A stretch of 64,000 bases of DNA from CBDEUK01 sp965250225 (GCA_965250225.1 CBDFNQ010000038.1:264746-328745), one strand, 5' to 3'; counted from the stretch's first letter, positions 18,594 through 26,304 are shown. Notes: generated from the letters alone by a model not told the origin. Made by a program: numbers and translations.

Positions 18594-19641
18594 TCACCTA
18601 TGAGCAAGATTGAATTAACCGCAGAAAACAAATTGAAATTAGAAGCACGACATAAGCAAGTGCGAGATATCCGGGAAGGTGATCGTATCAAAGCCGTATT
18701 ACTGAATTCTGAAGGATGGAGCACAACGATGATAGCGCAAGCCTTGCGCAAACATGAAACCTGTATACTTCGTCACTTGAAGGACTATACCGGAGAGCAG
18801 AAATTGCACTGTGCAAACGGCGGTTCCGAGGAGAAATTAAGCAAGCGACAATGTGACGAATTACTCGCACATCTGACAGCACATCTATATCAACATAACC
18901 ACCAAATTGTGGCTTACATCAAGACCCGTTATGGGGTTGACTACACGGTATCGGGTTTACATAAATGGTTGCATCGTCAAGGATTTGTTTATAAACAACC
19001 CAAAGGGGTCCCCGCCAAAGCCGATGTTGAACAACAACATGCCTTTATCAAGCAGTATGACGTATTGAAAGCAAACGTCGGTGCTGATGAGCCTATTTTG
19101 TTTGGTGATGGCGTGCATCCGACACAGTCGACGAAATTGAGTCACGGTTGGATAAAGAGAGGGACAAATAAGCTTATCAAAACAACCGCGAGTCGCACAC
19201 GGATTAACCTATTAGGTGCGATTGAACTCAATGCCTTGTCAAACACGGTGACAGAAACCTATGACACGATTAATGCCGACAGCATTGTTGATTTTCTATC
19301 CAAATTACGAGCGCAATACGTTGATGCAAACACCCTTCACTGGATAGTTGATGGGGCGGGTTATCATAAGGCGGCGAGTGTTAAAGAAAAGGCAAACGAA
19401 CTTAATATTAAGATACACATCCTGCCGCCTTATAGTCCTAATTTGAATCCGATAGAACGTTTATGGAAAGTGATGAACGAACACGTCCGTAATAACCACT
19501 ATTTCCATTCGGCCAAGGAATTTCGTGAGCAAATCGATGACTTTTTCAAAAACACTTTACCGGATATCGCGGACTCATTGAACGATAGAATTAATGATAA
19601 CTTTCAGATCATCGATCCTGCAACTTGAAGTTGATTGAGTA
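18594..19641 (+). mobile_element. IS630-family insertion sequence
   Basis: About 1048 bases lie between two TA dinucleotides (18592-18593 and 19642-19643), the target that IS630/Tc1 elements duplicate. The element is nearly filled by one transposase gene. I could not find convincing terminal inverted repeats, so the outer bases are set from the TA copies and the in-frame restoration of the host gene. Confidence 0.7.
18600..19628 (+). CDS. IS630 family transposase
   Basis: This is a 342-residue DDE transposase. The N-terminal half is a helix-turn-helix region (EGWSTTMIAQALRKHETCIL, then a second winged HTH around VDYTVSGLHKWLHRQGF). The catalytic half shows FGDGVHPTQ (first Asp), LHWIVDGAGYHK (second Asp) and PPYSPNLNPIERLWKVM (the terminal Glu), which is the IS630 DDE pattern. 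The length is full and the frame unbroken, so the enzyme may be active. It starts six bases inside the presumed left end. It splits the second gene of cassette 2. Confidence 0.93.
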   Translation: MSKIELTAENKLKLEARHKQVRDIREGDRIKAVLLNSEGWSTTMIAQALRKHETCILRHLKDYTGEQKLHCANGGSEEKLSKRQCDELLAHLTAHLYQHNHQIVAYIKTRYGVDYTVSGLHKWLHRQGFVYKQPKGVPAKADVEQQHAFIKQYDVLKANVGADEPILFGDGVHPTQSTKLSHGWIKRGTNKLIKTTASRTRINLLGAIELNALSNTVTETYDTINADSIVDFLSKLRAQYVDANTLHWIVDGAGYHKAASVKEKANELNIKIHILPPYSPNLNPIERLWKVMNEHVRNNHYFHSAKEFREQIDDFFKNTLPDIADSLNDRINDNFQIIDPAT

Positions 19642-19909
19642 TAGATCAGCTTCGTATAGTGAAAATGCAACACTATGGGCCAATATAATGCTAATACCTA
19701 TAGTACTATTTTGGTTGTTATTTGTAGGAATGATATTAAGTAGCCGGACACCGGTTGGAATATTGCTAGCAGAAGCAATCTTGTTTGTTGTCCCAATAGT
19801 TATCTTTTTTATCTCAAATCACTATGTAAAACCTACTAAATGAGCAATAGAGTATAATTTTTAGCTTGAAATATGGTAATTGATAAAACATACTAACACA
19901 TATGAGCCG

Positions 19910-20385
19910 TTCTCAAGTCAATAGGCATTAAAAAACAATTTCGGTTAATTTCATAACCAAAATACAAATCAATGAACAAAACCGACTACTTCATCTGTCA
20001 TGGCAGCTGTTAAGACAAGTCGCTTACAGCAAACATATATAGAGGATCTCTTATTGTGATCTCATCACTGCCTGTTATTGTCTTTATCCGTAAAGTCAAA
20101 CAGGGTCACTAGACATTCATCGGTTAACCTTGTGCTGACCTATTCAAGGTGGTGGGTTGACTCAATCTTTTAGTCCCCAGTTAGTATCAGGCTCAGTCAA
20201 GGTGTAAACGACTTTGTTCATTGCATAAATGCACGCCAATGGGGTGTCTAATCAAAAAAACTGGCTCCGGTTATTCGATGTAAAAACGGATGTATCTCAA
20301 GTTTGATACTCAGTTGTATTGCATCGCGTTTTCCAAACATTCAACCTGTGGTCCAGTTAGATGTACAGTTCACCCCATTGCGTGA
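19910..20385 (-). ncRNA. Non-coding 3' region of IS110 copy A, candidate guide (seekRNA/bridge) RNA
   Basis: No coding frame is supported here. The corresponding region of copy B has blocks of near identity (for example TACTTCATCTGTCATGGCAG and TCACTAGACATTCATCGG) separated by variable patches. IS1111-group elements encode their guide RNA downstream of the transposase, which is this position. The conserved-block and variable-loop pattern fits such an RNA, but its ends cannot be set from sequence alone. Confidence 0.45.
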
Positions 20386-21174
20386 CTAACCTGTTAAAAA
20401 TCGATTTTCATCAAACACCGTCTCATTCTTTAACATGAAGTAAACACACCGACCTATTTTGTGAGCCAGAGCCGACAAGGCTTTGGCCTTACTCATTCTC
20501 TTTTGCAGTGTGAGTAAATAATGCTGTGCTTTCTTGTTACCGCGCAAATAGAGAACCGCCGCTTCCGAGAACGCCCACTTCAAATGCGCATTACCAATCT
20601 TATTCCCCTGCGTCCCATAACTTTTACCTGCGGATTCCGCTTTGCATTTGACTAACCGGGCGTAGGAAGCAAACTTCTGTACGGACTTAAATCGGTCGAT
20701 GTTACCAATCTCATACAGAATGGTTAATGACAGAATACGCCCGACCCCCGAAATACTCTTTAAGATATGCAAGTGCTTCGGGTTATGTTGCATGGCTTGT
20801 TGTTGGATGTACCATTCCACTTTACCCAGTTGCTCGGCATAACAATCGAGAATGCAGATATCCAAATCAATGTTCTTCTGCACGGAACGTTCAGAAAACG
20901 TACGTTTGAGTTGTTCACGTGCACTGACATCTTTTAAGTTCACTTTGTTGGGTGGTAAATTGTATTGACTCGTTGTGTTAACCACATGGGCTTTTAAGTC
21001 TGCACCGTAACGAACGATTTTCATACGACGACGTAATAAGTCACGCGTGGCACGCATCTCTTTGGGATAAACATAGGCTAATGGGAAATTACCACCACGA
21101 ATGAGGTTGGCTATCTTAAACGGCAGATATATTGCTCCTGCAATATCTGCATTTCCGCCATCCTTGGCGGTCAA
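20386..21174 (-). CDS. IS110 copy A transposase, C-terminal part
   Basis: This 262-residue frame opens at a TTG that overlaps the stop of the upstream part as TTGA. The first 17 codons come from the 50-nt double-hairpin insert. From KIANLIRGGNFPLAYVYPKE onward it is the linker and coiled-coil region of an IS110-type transposase. The C-terminal Transposase_20 domain follows (SISGVGRILSLTILYEIG, SVQKFASYARLVKCKAESAG, then GNKIGNAHLKWAFSEAAVLY), including the serine in AESAGK that is the likely second catalytic residue. The frame continues to a normal C-terminus. It could be made by reinitiation or by frameshifting from the N-terminal part. The protein is about 85-90% identical to copy B despite more frequent nucleotide differences. 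Confidence 0.75.
   Translation of the reverse strand: MTAKDGGNADIAGAIYLPFKIANLIRGGNFPLAYVYPKEMRATRDLLRRRMKIVRYGADLKAHVVNTTSQYNLPPNKVNLKDVSAREQLKRTFSERSVQKNIDLDICILDCYAEQLGKVEWYIQQQAMQHNPKHLHILKSISGVGRILSLTILYEIGNIDRFKSVQKFASYARLVKCKAESAGKSYGTQGNKIGNAHLKWAFSEAAVLYLRGNKKAQHYLLTLQKRMSKAKALSALAHKIGRCVYFMLKNETVFDENRFLTG
21123..21172 (-). repeat. 50-nt double-hairpin insert in IS110 copy A
   Basis: Read on the minus strand, it folds into CCGCC-AAGGA-TGGCGG and GCAGATATTGC-AGGA-GCAATATATCTGC, two hairpins with GGA in both loops. Removing 50 nt joins NDKID to SFKIANLIRGG in frame, as expected for a normal transposase. The identical insert is at 25948-25997 in copy B. Confidence 0.8.
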
Positions 21175-21479
21175 TCAATCTTATCGTTCTTGGCCTTTCC
21201 GCCATGGATCGCTTTCATGTATAAGGCATGACCGAGTATAAAATCAACGCCAATTTCATCACAAAAATCAGATACCCAGTACCAACAGTGCATGCATTCA
21301 ACACCGACCACGACATTGCCGATATAGGGTTCAAGTAAGTTATTGAGTTTATCCGGCGCAGCTGATATTTCTTTATGACAACAGGTGTTACCTTCCTGGT
21401 CGAGGATACAGACATACAGTGAACGGGCGTGTAAATCGATTCCGCAGTAATACGGGTGTGTGTTATTGTAGAAGTTCAT
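21171..21479 (-). CDS. IS110 copy A transposase, N-terminal DEDD part
   Basis: This 102-residue frame carries the RuvC-like DEDD half of the transposase. YYCGIDLHARSLYVCIL holds the first Asp, VVGVECMHCWYW the Glu, and GGKAKNDKID the last two acidic residues. It stops with TGA immediately after DKID, where the double-hairpin insert begins. The stop overlaps the TTG start of the C-terminal part. An intact IS110 transposase would be about 345 residues in one chain, so this is a split enzyme, either inactive, made by recoding, or working as two polypeptides. The start ATG is about 30 bases inside a 12-bp hairpin near the element end. Confidence 0.75.
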   Translation of the reverse strand: MNFYNNTHPYYCGIDLHARSLYVCILDQEGNTCCHKEISAAPDKLNNLLEPYIGNVVVGVECMHCWYWVSDFCDEIGVDFILGHALYMKAIHGGKAKNDKID

Positions 21480-21635
21480 TGAGCTTTCTCCTTGGTTTAG
21501 GCACCCTCCAGTTTAGCTCATCGCTAAACTGGAGGAGACGGCTCAATGAGTATCAAAAAAATCCAGCCGACCTTCAAAAGCGTCGCTTCGCTCTGCTTTT
21601 TCGGCCGGCTGATTTAAACGTTATATTTCTTAACC

Positions 21636-22001
21636 ATGAAAATGATTATTGAAAGTGGGAATCTAGTTTATTTAGAGTCGTTAAGAGGACAGCTCGAAGA
21701 AAATGGAATTCCTGCCGTAATTCAGGGCACAGAAACCGCTAGAATGATTACTCCAACATCATTGGTTGACCCGACACTCTGGATATACCTAAACGAACAA
21801 TTTGAAGATGCATTAAAACTTATTAAGAACCCCAATCATATGGTCGCTACTAGGGTTGATATCAAACAATTTTATTCTAGTCAGCCCAGCGAGGAAGAAA
21901 AAAGCTCTCGACTAAATAATTTGGTAGCCAGCTTTTTTGTGTATTTTGTAATTGGTGTATTTGCATTATTTATAGTTCTTAAAATATTCGGTGAGTCATG
22001 A
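21636..22001 (+). CDS. Cassette 3: DUF2007-like protein with membrane anchor
   Basis: The 121-residue product opens MKMIIESGNLVYLESLRGQL and continues ENGIPAVIQGTE. It has a WIYLNEQFEDALKLI segment, the pattern of DUF2007 (putative prokaryotic signal-transducing) domains, whose N-terminal half reads like a modified ferredoxin-like fold with a free-standing ENGI motif. A C-terminal helix (SFFVYFVIGVFALFIVLKIF) anchors it in the membrane. It starts 16 bases after the GTTATAT boundary, typical of a cassette. The function of DUF2007 proteins is unknown; a sensor or adaptor role is inferred only from the family name. Confidence 0.75.
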   Translation: MKMIIESGNLVYLESLRGQLEENGIPAVIQGTETARMITPTSLVDPTLWIYLNEQFEDALKLIKNPNHMVATRVDIKQFYSSQPSEEEKSSRLNNLVASFFVYFVIGVFALFIVLKIFGES

Positions 22002-22011
22002 AGCCAATCAA

Positions 22012-22069
22012 ATATAACAACACATTCAAGCGGGACTACCTTCGGTAGCCCCTTAATTTAACGTTATGT
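22012..22069 (+). other. attC 3
   Basis: The left core ATATAAC (22012-22018) and right core GTTATGT (22063-22069) bracket a short, clear hairpin: GGGACTACC-TTC-GGTAGCCC, with one unpaired A in the left arm. At 58 bases it is near the minimum size for attC. AAATATAAC is the reverse complement of the cassette 3 start GTTATATTT. Confidence 0.85.
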
Positions 22070-22085
22070 TTCAAGATCGAATACT

Positions 22086-22466
22086 ATGAAGTCAATTATT
22101 TTAGTTTTATTAAGTTTATTTTCATTTGTTACTTACGGGCAAGATAATCAATTATTTATTAATATATTTGATAAATGGAATAATGCTCTAATGAATGGGA
22201 ATACTACAGAATTCACGCAATACTTAGTGAAGCATAGAGTCGGGGTTTATGAGGAATGCATGAAAGAAGAACCATGTGCTGAGTACATGAAGTTACAAGC
22301 GTTAAAGAACTATGAAGTTATAAGCGTTTCAAAAATAGATAATTCTTATCAATTAACTGTCAATGGTACTGAAGTTAGCGAAAACGTAGTGGAAGGAAAA
22401 ATTTCATTTTCTTTTGAAGATGGGCAATGGAAGATAAGAATGAGCGAATGGAAATATATACAATGA
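22086..22466 (+). CDS. Cassette 4: secreted protein of unknown function
   Basis: The 126-residue protein has a signal peptide (MKSIILVLLSLFSFVTYG, cleavage probably after the G or Q near 18-19). The mature domain contains FDKWNNALMNGNTTEFTQYL and ends ISFSFEDGQWKIRMSEWKYI. This resembles small NTF2-like/DUF4440-type or DUF4878-type periplasmic domains, where a helix is followed by a curved sheet ending in DGQWKI. Two cysteines (ECMKEEPC) may bond. It begins 22 bases after the GTTATGT boundary. The NTF2-like reading is a guess; the rest is firm. Confidence 0.65.
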   Translation: MKSIILVLLSLFSFVTYGQDNQLFINIFDKWNNALMNGNTTEFTQYLVKHRVGVYEECMKEEPCAEYMKLQALKNYEVISVSKIDNSYQLTVNGTEVSENVVEGKISFSFEDGQWKIRMSEWKYIQ

Positions 22467-22542
22467 AACATAACAAAAACATCAAATTCGCTCCCTACGG
22501 TCGCCGGACGCGCAAAAAGCGCGCGCCATTTAATTCAAACGT

Positions 22543-24384
22543 GTGTGCCGGGCATGGCACTTAACTAGAGAGGTGTAAGTCCTCTTACCAGGTATACGCA
22601 GAGCCGAAGGTTAGCGACAGGGCAAGGGCGTTGTCGCGAGGCAGGGTCTGAAGGAAGCCCAACGCAAAATCGCGGGGCGATGGACAAGAACCCAATAAGA
22701 GGTGTGACGTAATTGAGACGAGTTGGCACGTGACAACGAAGTCTTCTATCTGCAATTGGATTACGTTTTATAAATTGGGCGTTTACGCGATGAAAGTTAA
22801 GAGTCTTACCCCGGGAGCTCTGTATTGTGTTGAAGGAACAACTGACAACAGAGAGATCTATTGTGATCGCAATACAGAAGTCAGCAGAAGGCATAGTAGG
22901 TTGCACTCCCGCAACTGAAGGCCAGAACGAATTTAGGAGAGTAATCGTTGGAGCAGTATTTCTGAATGGCACCTGATAAGCAGTTAACACTGTCTCTGGA
23001 TAACCCAGTGGGTGAATCAGAAATGGGAAATCCAATTGAGTCAAAATCCAATTTATGTTCATCATTAATTAATCGCGTACTGGAGAGGAATAATCTAACG
23101 CGCGCGTTAAAACAAGTGCAACGCAATAAAGGTGCCGCAGGTATCGATGGAATGAGAGTTGATGCCCTTCCCGATTATCTTAAGCAACACTGGCGACGAA
23201 TTAAACACAAACTAATCGACGGAACGTATTGTCCCCGTCCGGTTTTGCGTGTTGAAATTCCAAAGCCAGAAGGTGGTAAACGTCAGCTCGGTATACCGAC
23301 GGTATTAGATCGATTAATACAACAGGCCATATCACAGGTGATGCAAATCGAATGGGAGCCGGAATTCCATGACAACAGTTATGGCTTTCGTCCTAAACGA
23401 AATGCACACCAAGCAATACGTTATGCGCAATCAACAATTCGAAATGAAAAAGATTGGATTGTCGACTGCGATCTTGAAGCATTCTTTGACGGAGTGAATC
23501 ATGACTTACTCATGACACAGCTAAAAGAAAAGCATCAAGACCCAGCGTTGCTCAGGTTGATTAACCGCTTTCTGAAAGCGGGAGTACAAATTGATGGCAA
23601 GAAAGTAGCGAGTACAGAAGGCGTTCCGCAAGGTGGGCCACTCTCGCCGATACTGTCGAATATTGTACTGAATCAACTTGATTGGGAGCTAGAAAAGCGC
23701 GGTCATTCTTTCGTTCGCTACGCTGATGACTTTGTTGTTTTTGTTAAAAGTCAGGAAGCAGGGGAACGCGTGATGAAAAGTTTACAGCGGTATGTTGGAG
23801 CATCACTCAGGCTCAAAGTGAATCCCCACAAGAGCGCTGTAGACCGTCCCTGGAAAAGAACCTTTCTGGGGTTTACGTTCAGTCGCAAGCGTGGTAATAA
23901 AATCAAAGTGTCGAACAAGGCATTAAAGAAATTAAAATCCACGATAAGAACACTGAGCCGTCGAACGAGAGGCCATTCTATAAGACAAGTTATTTCAGAG
24001 CTAAGAAAATCCCTGCTTGGTTGGAAAGCATACTTTGACATTGCCGAAGTATTGAGTCCTCTGAAAGACCTGGACAAGTGGATCCGGCGACGATTGCGAA
24101 GTTATGTTTGGAAACAGTGGGGACGTTCTGGGTATAGAAAACTGAGAGCGATGGGTGTTAAGCGACAACTGGCATGGAACACCGCCAAGTCAGCCCATGG
24201 CCCATGGCGTTTAAGTAGAAGCCCTGGACTTTACTATGCAATGCCAAACAAGTACTTTAAGAACTTGGGGTTGCCAGAACTGGCAACAAGATGAATATAA
24301 AGAAATTTGAACCGCCGTGGTACGTGATCCGTATGCCCGGTGGTGTGGGAGGAGGGGCATCGTGAGGTGTCTCCCTATCCCGAT
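22543..24384 (+). mobile_element. Group IIC intron, full length, in the right core of attC 4
   Basis: The intron starts GTGTGCCGGGCATGGCAC, a GUGYG 5' end with typical domain I start. It ends CTCCCTATCCCGAT, the AY 3' end seen in group IIC introns. Domain IV holds the reverse transcriptase gene. A domain V-like stem is visible as CCGTGGTACG, TGAT and CCGTATGCCCGG near 24314-24342. The internal motif ACAGAAGTCAGCAGAAGGCA (near 22875) recurs in the ORF-less intron. It lies on the same strand as the cassettes, whereas described IIC-attC introns lie opposite. Confidence 0.85.
22966..24294 (+). CDS. ltrA: Group IIC intron reverse transcriptase/maturase
   Basis: The 442-residue intron-encoded protein contains the reverse transcriptase domain with RNKGAAGIDGMRVDALPDYL, PKPEGGKRQLGIPTVLDRLI, the EGVPQGGPLSPILSNIVLN motif and catalytic FVRYADDFVVF. 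These are followed by the GIIM maturase domain (LGWKAYFDIAEVLSPLKDLD, then IRRRLRSYVWKQWG). There is no HNH endonuclease domain, as expected for class C introns. The ATG at 22966 lies in domain IV. The frame is complete, so the protein should support splicing and retrohoming, and could act on the ORF-less intron nearby in trans. Confidence 0.95.
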   Translation: MAPDKQLTLSLDNPVGESEMGNPIESKSNLCSSLINRVLERNNLTRALKQVQRNKGAAGIDGMRVDALPDYLKQHWRRIKHKLIDGTYCPRPVLRVEIPKPEGGKRQLGIPTVLDRLIQQAISQVMQIEWEPEFHDNSYGFRPKRNAHQAIRYAQSTIRNEKDWIVDCDLEAFFDGVNHDLLMTQLKEKHQDPALLRLINRFLKAGVQIDGKKVASTEGVPQGGPLSPILSNIVLNQLDWELEKRGHSFVRYADDFVVFVKSQEAGERVMKSLQRYVGASLRLKVNPHKSAVDRPWKRTFLGFTFSRKRGNKIKVSNKALKKLKSTIRTLSRRTRGHSIRQVISELRKSLLGWKAYFDIAEVLSPLKDLDKWIRRRLRSYVWKQWGRSGYRKLRAMGVKRQLAWNTAKSAHGPWRLSRSPGLYYAMPNKYFKNLGLPELATR

Positions 24385-24408
24385 TATATTCCATGGAGGT
24401 TTAATTAA

Positions 24409-24657
24409 ATGAGTAAATTACCTAAGGGCGAAGAACTGAGAGACTTGGCTGAAAAACTAGGTGTAGATACTACAGGGGAACCTCGAACACAAAGTACTTC
24501 AGGAAATGCTCCAGTATCTGATTATGAATTGCAACGCAGAGTAATAGAGGCAAAGAGAAGTCGCAGGGAAGGATGGTTATGGGTGGTCGCTTTAATTTCT
24601 GCTATTGCATCAATGTTAAGTGCCTTAGCCGCTTGGGTTGCAGTTACATCAAATTAA
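24409..24657 (+). CDS. Cassette 5: small tail-anchored protein
   Basis: The 82-residue product has a charged N-terminal half (MSKLPKGEELRDLAEKLGVD) containing a Thr/Ser-rich linker. An RRVIEAKRSRREGW amphipathic stretch leads into one C-terminal membrane helix (WLWVVALISAIASMLSALAAWVAV). The GGAGG at 24395-24399 precedes the ATG at suitable spacing. This is a common cassette protein type in Vibrio-like arrays, but the function is unknown. It is preceded by the restored boundary GT-TATATTCC, so before intron insertion the start was about 24 bases from the core. Confidence 0.65.
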   Translation: MSKLPKGEELRDLAEKLGVDTTGEPRTQSTSGNAPVSDYELQRRVIEAKRSRREGWLWVVALISAIASMLSALAAWVAVTSN

Positions 24658-24688
24658 TGCAAAAAAAATATAACACACATATGAGCCG

Positions 24689-25171
24689 GATCTAAGTCAA
24701 TAAGCATTACACTATTCTTTCAGTTACATTTGTAACTAAACATAAGTCAATGAACAAAACCGGCTACTTCATCTGTCATGGCAGCTGTTAAGTCAGTCGC
24801 TTACAGCAAACACATATAGAGGATCTCTTATTGCGGTCTCACCGCAGCTTAGCTTTTCTAATCATTCCATTGATAAAGCCAAGGTCACTAGACATTCATC
24901 GGTTAACCTTATTCTGGCACTATTCAAAAAGCAGGCTTACCCCTGACCGGAGTATCCAGTTAGGTTCAGGCTCAGTTAAGGTGTAAACGACTTTGTTCAT
25001 TGTGTTAATGCACGCCAATGGGATGTCTAATCAAGAAATGTGGCTCCGGTTATTCGATGTAAAAACGGATGTACATCAAGCTTGTTACTCAGTTGTAACG
25101 ATCACGTTTTTCAAACATTCAACCTGTGGTCCAGTTAGATGTACAGCTCACCCCATTGCGTGACTAACCTG
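24689..25171 (-). ncRNA. Non-coding 3' region of IS110 copy B, candidate guide RNA
   Basis: There is no coding frame. Conserved blocks shared with copy A alternate with variable patches such as 24838-24880 and 24920-24960. The position downstream of the transposase matches where IS1111-type elements encode their guide RNA. The RNA ends cannot be set here. Confidence 0.45.
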
Positions 25172-25268
25172 TTAAAAATCGATTTTCATCAAACACCGTC
25201 TCATTCTTTAACATGAAGTAAACACACCGACCTATTTTGTGAGCCAGAGCCGACAAGGCTTTGGCTTT

Positions 25269-25315
25269 GCCTATATGGATATAGGTAAGGGGCGTGAGCA
25301 GGACGCGGAAGCTTT
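25269..25315. repeat. 47-nt double-hairpin insert in IS110 copy B
   Basis: The insert contains CCTATAT-GG-ATATAGG (25270-25285) and GCGT-GAGCAGG-ACGC (25292-25306). It is flanked by GCTTT repeats (25264-25268 and 25311-25315), which look like a 5-bp target duplication. It is absent from copy A. The layout, two hairpins a few bases apart, resembles the insert at 25948-25997. Confidence 0.7.
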
Positions 25316-25999
25316 ACTCATTCTCTTTTGCAGTGTGAGTAAATAATGCTGTGCTTTCTTGTTGCCGCGCAAATATAATACCGCTGTTTCCGAGAACGCC
25401 CATTTTAAATGTGCATTACCAATCTTGTTACCTTGCGTCCCATACGTTTTGCCGGCGGACTCGGCTTTGCATTTCACGAGTCGCGCATAGGATGCAAATT
25501 TTTGTACCGATTCAAATCGATTGATGTCTCCTACCTCATAGATAATGGTTAACGCCAATATAGGACCGATACCCCACACATTTTTTAACAAATGAAAGTG
25601 TTTAGGGTTATGTTGTTTCGCTTGTTGTTGGAGATACCATTCGACTTTACCCAGTTGCTCGGCATAGCAATCTAGAATGACAATGTCTAAATCAATGTTC
25701 TTTTGAACAGCGCGATCTGAGAATGTGTTTTTAAGTTGCTCACGTGCACTGACATCTTTTAAGTTCACCTTGTGTGTGGGTAAATTGTACTGGCTGGTTG
25801 TGTTGTTTACGTGTGCCTTTAAGTGAGCACCATGTCGTACGAGTTTAGTTCTTCTTCGAAGCAGATCACGCGTTGCCCGCATTTCTTTGGGGTAGACGTA
25901 AGCCAATGGGAAATTACCACCGCGTATGAGGTTGGCTATCTTAAACGGCAGATATATTGCTCCTGCAATATCTGCATTTCCGCCATCCTTGGCGGTCAA
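25271..25999 (-). pseudogene. IS110 copy B transposase, C-terminal part, frameshifted near its end
   Basis: The 242-residue frame starts at the same TTG overlap as copy A and shares its order: insert-derived leader, KIANLIRGGNFPLAYVYPKE, and LVKCKAESAGKTYGTQG with GNAHLKWAFSE. It then diverges after LQKRMSKA because a second 47-nt hairpin insert shifts the frame, ending SASCSRPLPISI. The lost tail (KALSALAHKIGRCVYFMLKN) is still readable in another frame at 25172-25268, almost identical to copy A. This copy is therefore probably defective even if the first insert is tolerated. Confidence 0.75.
25948..25997 (-). repeat. 50-nt double-hairpin insert in IS110 copy B
   Basis: Identical in sequence and position to 21123-21172 of copy A, lying directly after the DKID codons. 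The identical stretch extends 22 bases to the left and 19 to the right (25926-26016, 91 bases), beyond which the copies differ. Confidence 0.8.
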
Positions 26000-26304
26000 T
26001 CAATCTTATCGTTCTTTGCTTTACCGCCATGAATCGCTTTCATGTATAGGGCATGACCTAAGATAAAATCCACGCCGATATCATCACAGAAATCAGATAC
26101 CCAGTACCAACAATGCATGCATTCGACGCCAACGACGATATTGCCAATGTAGGGTTTAAACAGTGGTTCTAGTTTATCAGGTGTCGCTGAGATTTCTTTA
26201 TGACAACAGCTGTTATCTTCCTGGTCGATGATACAAACGTACAAAGACCGAGCGTGTAAATCGATACCACAGTAATAGGGATGCGTGTTATTGTAGAAGT
26301 TCAT
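25996..26304 (-). CDS. IS110 copy B transposase, N-terminal DEDD part
   Basis: This 102-residue frame is about 90% identical to that of copy A and has the same catalytic pattern: YYCGIDLHARSLYVC, VVGVECMHCWYW and GGKAKNDKID. It ends at the same TGA directly after DKID. Most nucleotide differences from copy A are silent or conservative (for example Leu to Ile, Thr to Ser, Asp to Glu), which suggests the N-terminal part was under protein-level selection while the copies diverged. Confidence 0.75.
   Translation of the reverse strand: MNFYNNTHPYYCGIDLHARSLYVCIIDQEDNSCCHKEISATPDKLEPLFKPYIGNIVVGVECMHCWYWVSDFCDDIGVDFILGHALYMKAIHGGKAKNDKID

Larger units (their letters stand above)
18554..19843 (+). 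pseudogene. Cassette 2 second gene, split by an IS630 element
   Basis: The ATG at 18554 opens MKELDVYELRDQS, which runs into the IS at the TA at 18592-18593. After the IS, from 19643, the frame continues RSASYSENATLWANIM to the stop at 19843, with two membrane helices (LIPIVLFWLLFVGMIL and AILFVVPIVIFFISNHY). Removing the IS together with one TA joins the halves in frame, giving an intact membrane protein of about 80 residues. The reconstruction shows that the IS630 arrived after the cassette was integrated. The right part could still be read from an in-frame TTG at 19625. Confidence 0.65.
19900..21550 (-). mobile_element. IS110-family (IS1111-like) element, copy A
   Basis: The element is bounded by subterminal inverted repeats ATGAGCCG (19902-19909) and CGGCTCA (21539-21545), short repeats set just inside the ends as in IS1111 elements. 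It carries a split transposase on the minus strand and a non-coding 3' part of about 480 bases. A perfect 12-bp hairpin (21506-21517 with 21523-21534) lies at the transposase end. It sits between the attC left core and the stem, as described for IS1111-attC elements. Confidence 0.8.
19891..21626 (+). other. attC 2, interrupted by IS110 copy A
   Basis: The left core TACTAAC (19891-19897) is separated from the rest of the site by the IS. After the IS the site resumes with AAATCCAGCCGACC, a loop, and GGCCGGCTGATT, which pair as a stem, then AAACGTTATAT with the right core GTTATAT at 21620-21626. The same AATCCAGCCGACC arm recurs in attC 6, which supports a shared attC family. Confidence 0.75.
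22465..24391 (+). other. attC 4, interrupted by the full-length group IIC intron
   Basis: The left core ACATAAC (22468-22474) lies within GAAACATAAC, an exact complement of the cassette 4 start GTTATGTTTC. The site contains the hairpin GCGC-AAAAA-GCGC and ends TTCAAACGT at 22542. The remaining right-core bases TATAT resume at 24385 after the intron. Excising the intron restores AAACGTTATATTCC, matching the boundary at 21617. Confidence 0.8.

Noticed and set aside
22565..23065. 166-residue minus-strand frame
   Set aside because: Antisense to the ribozyme domains of the full-length intron; no coding signs.
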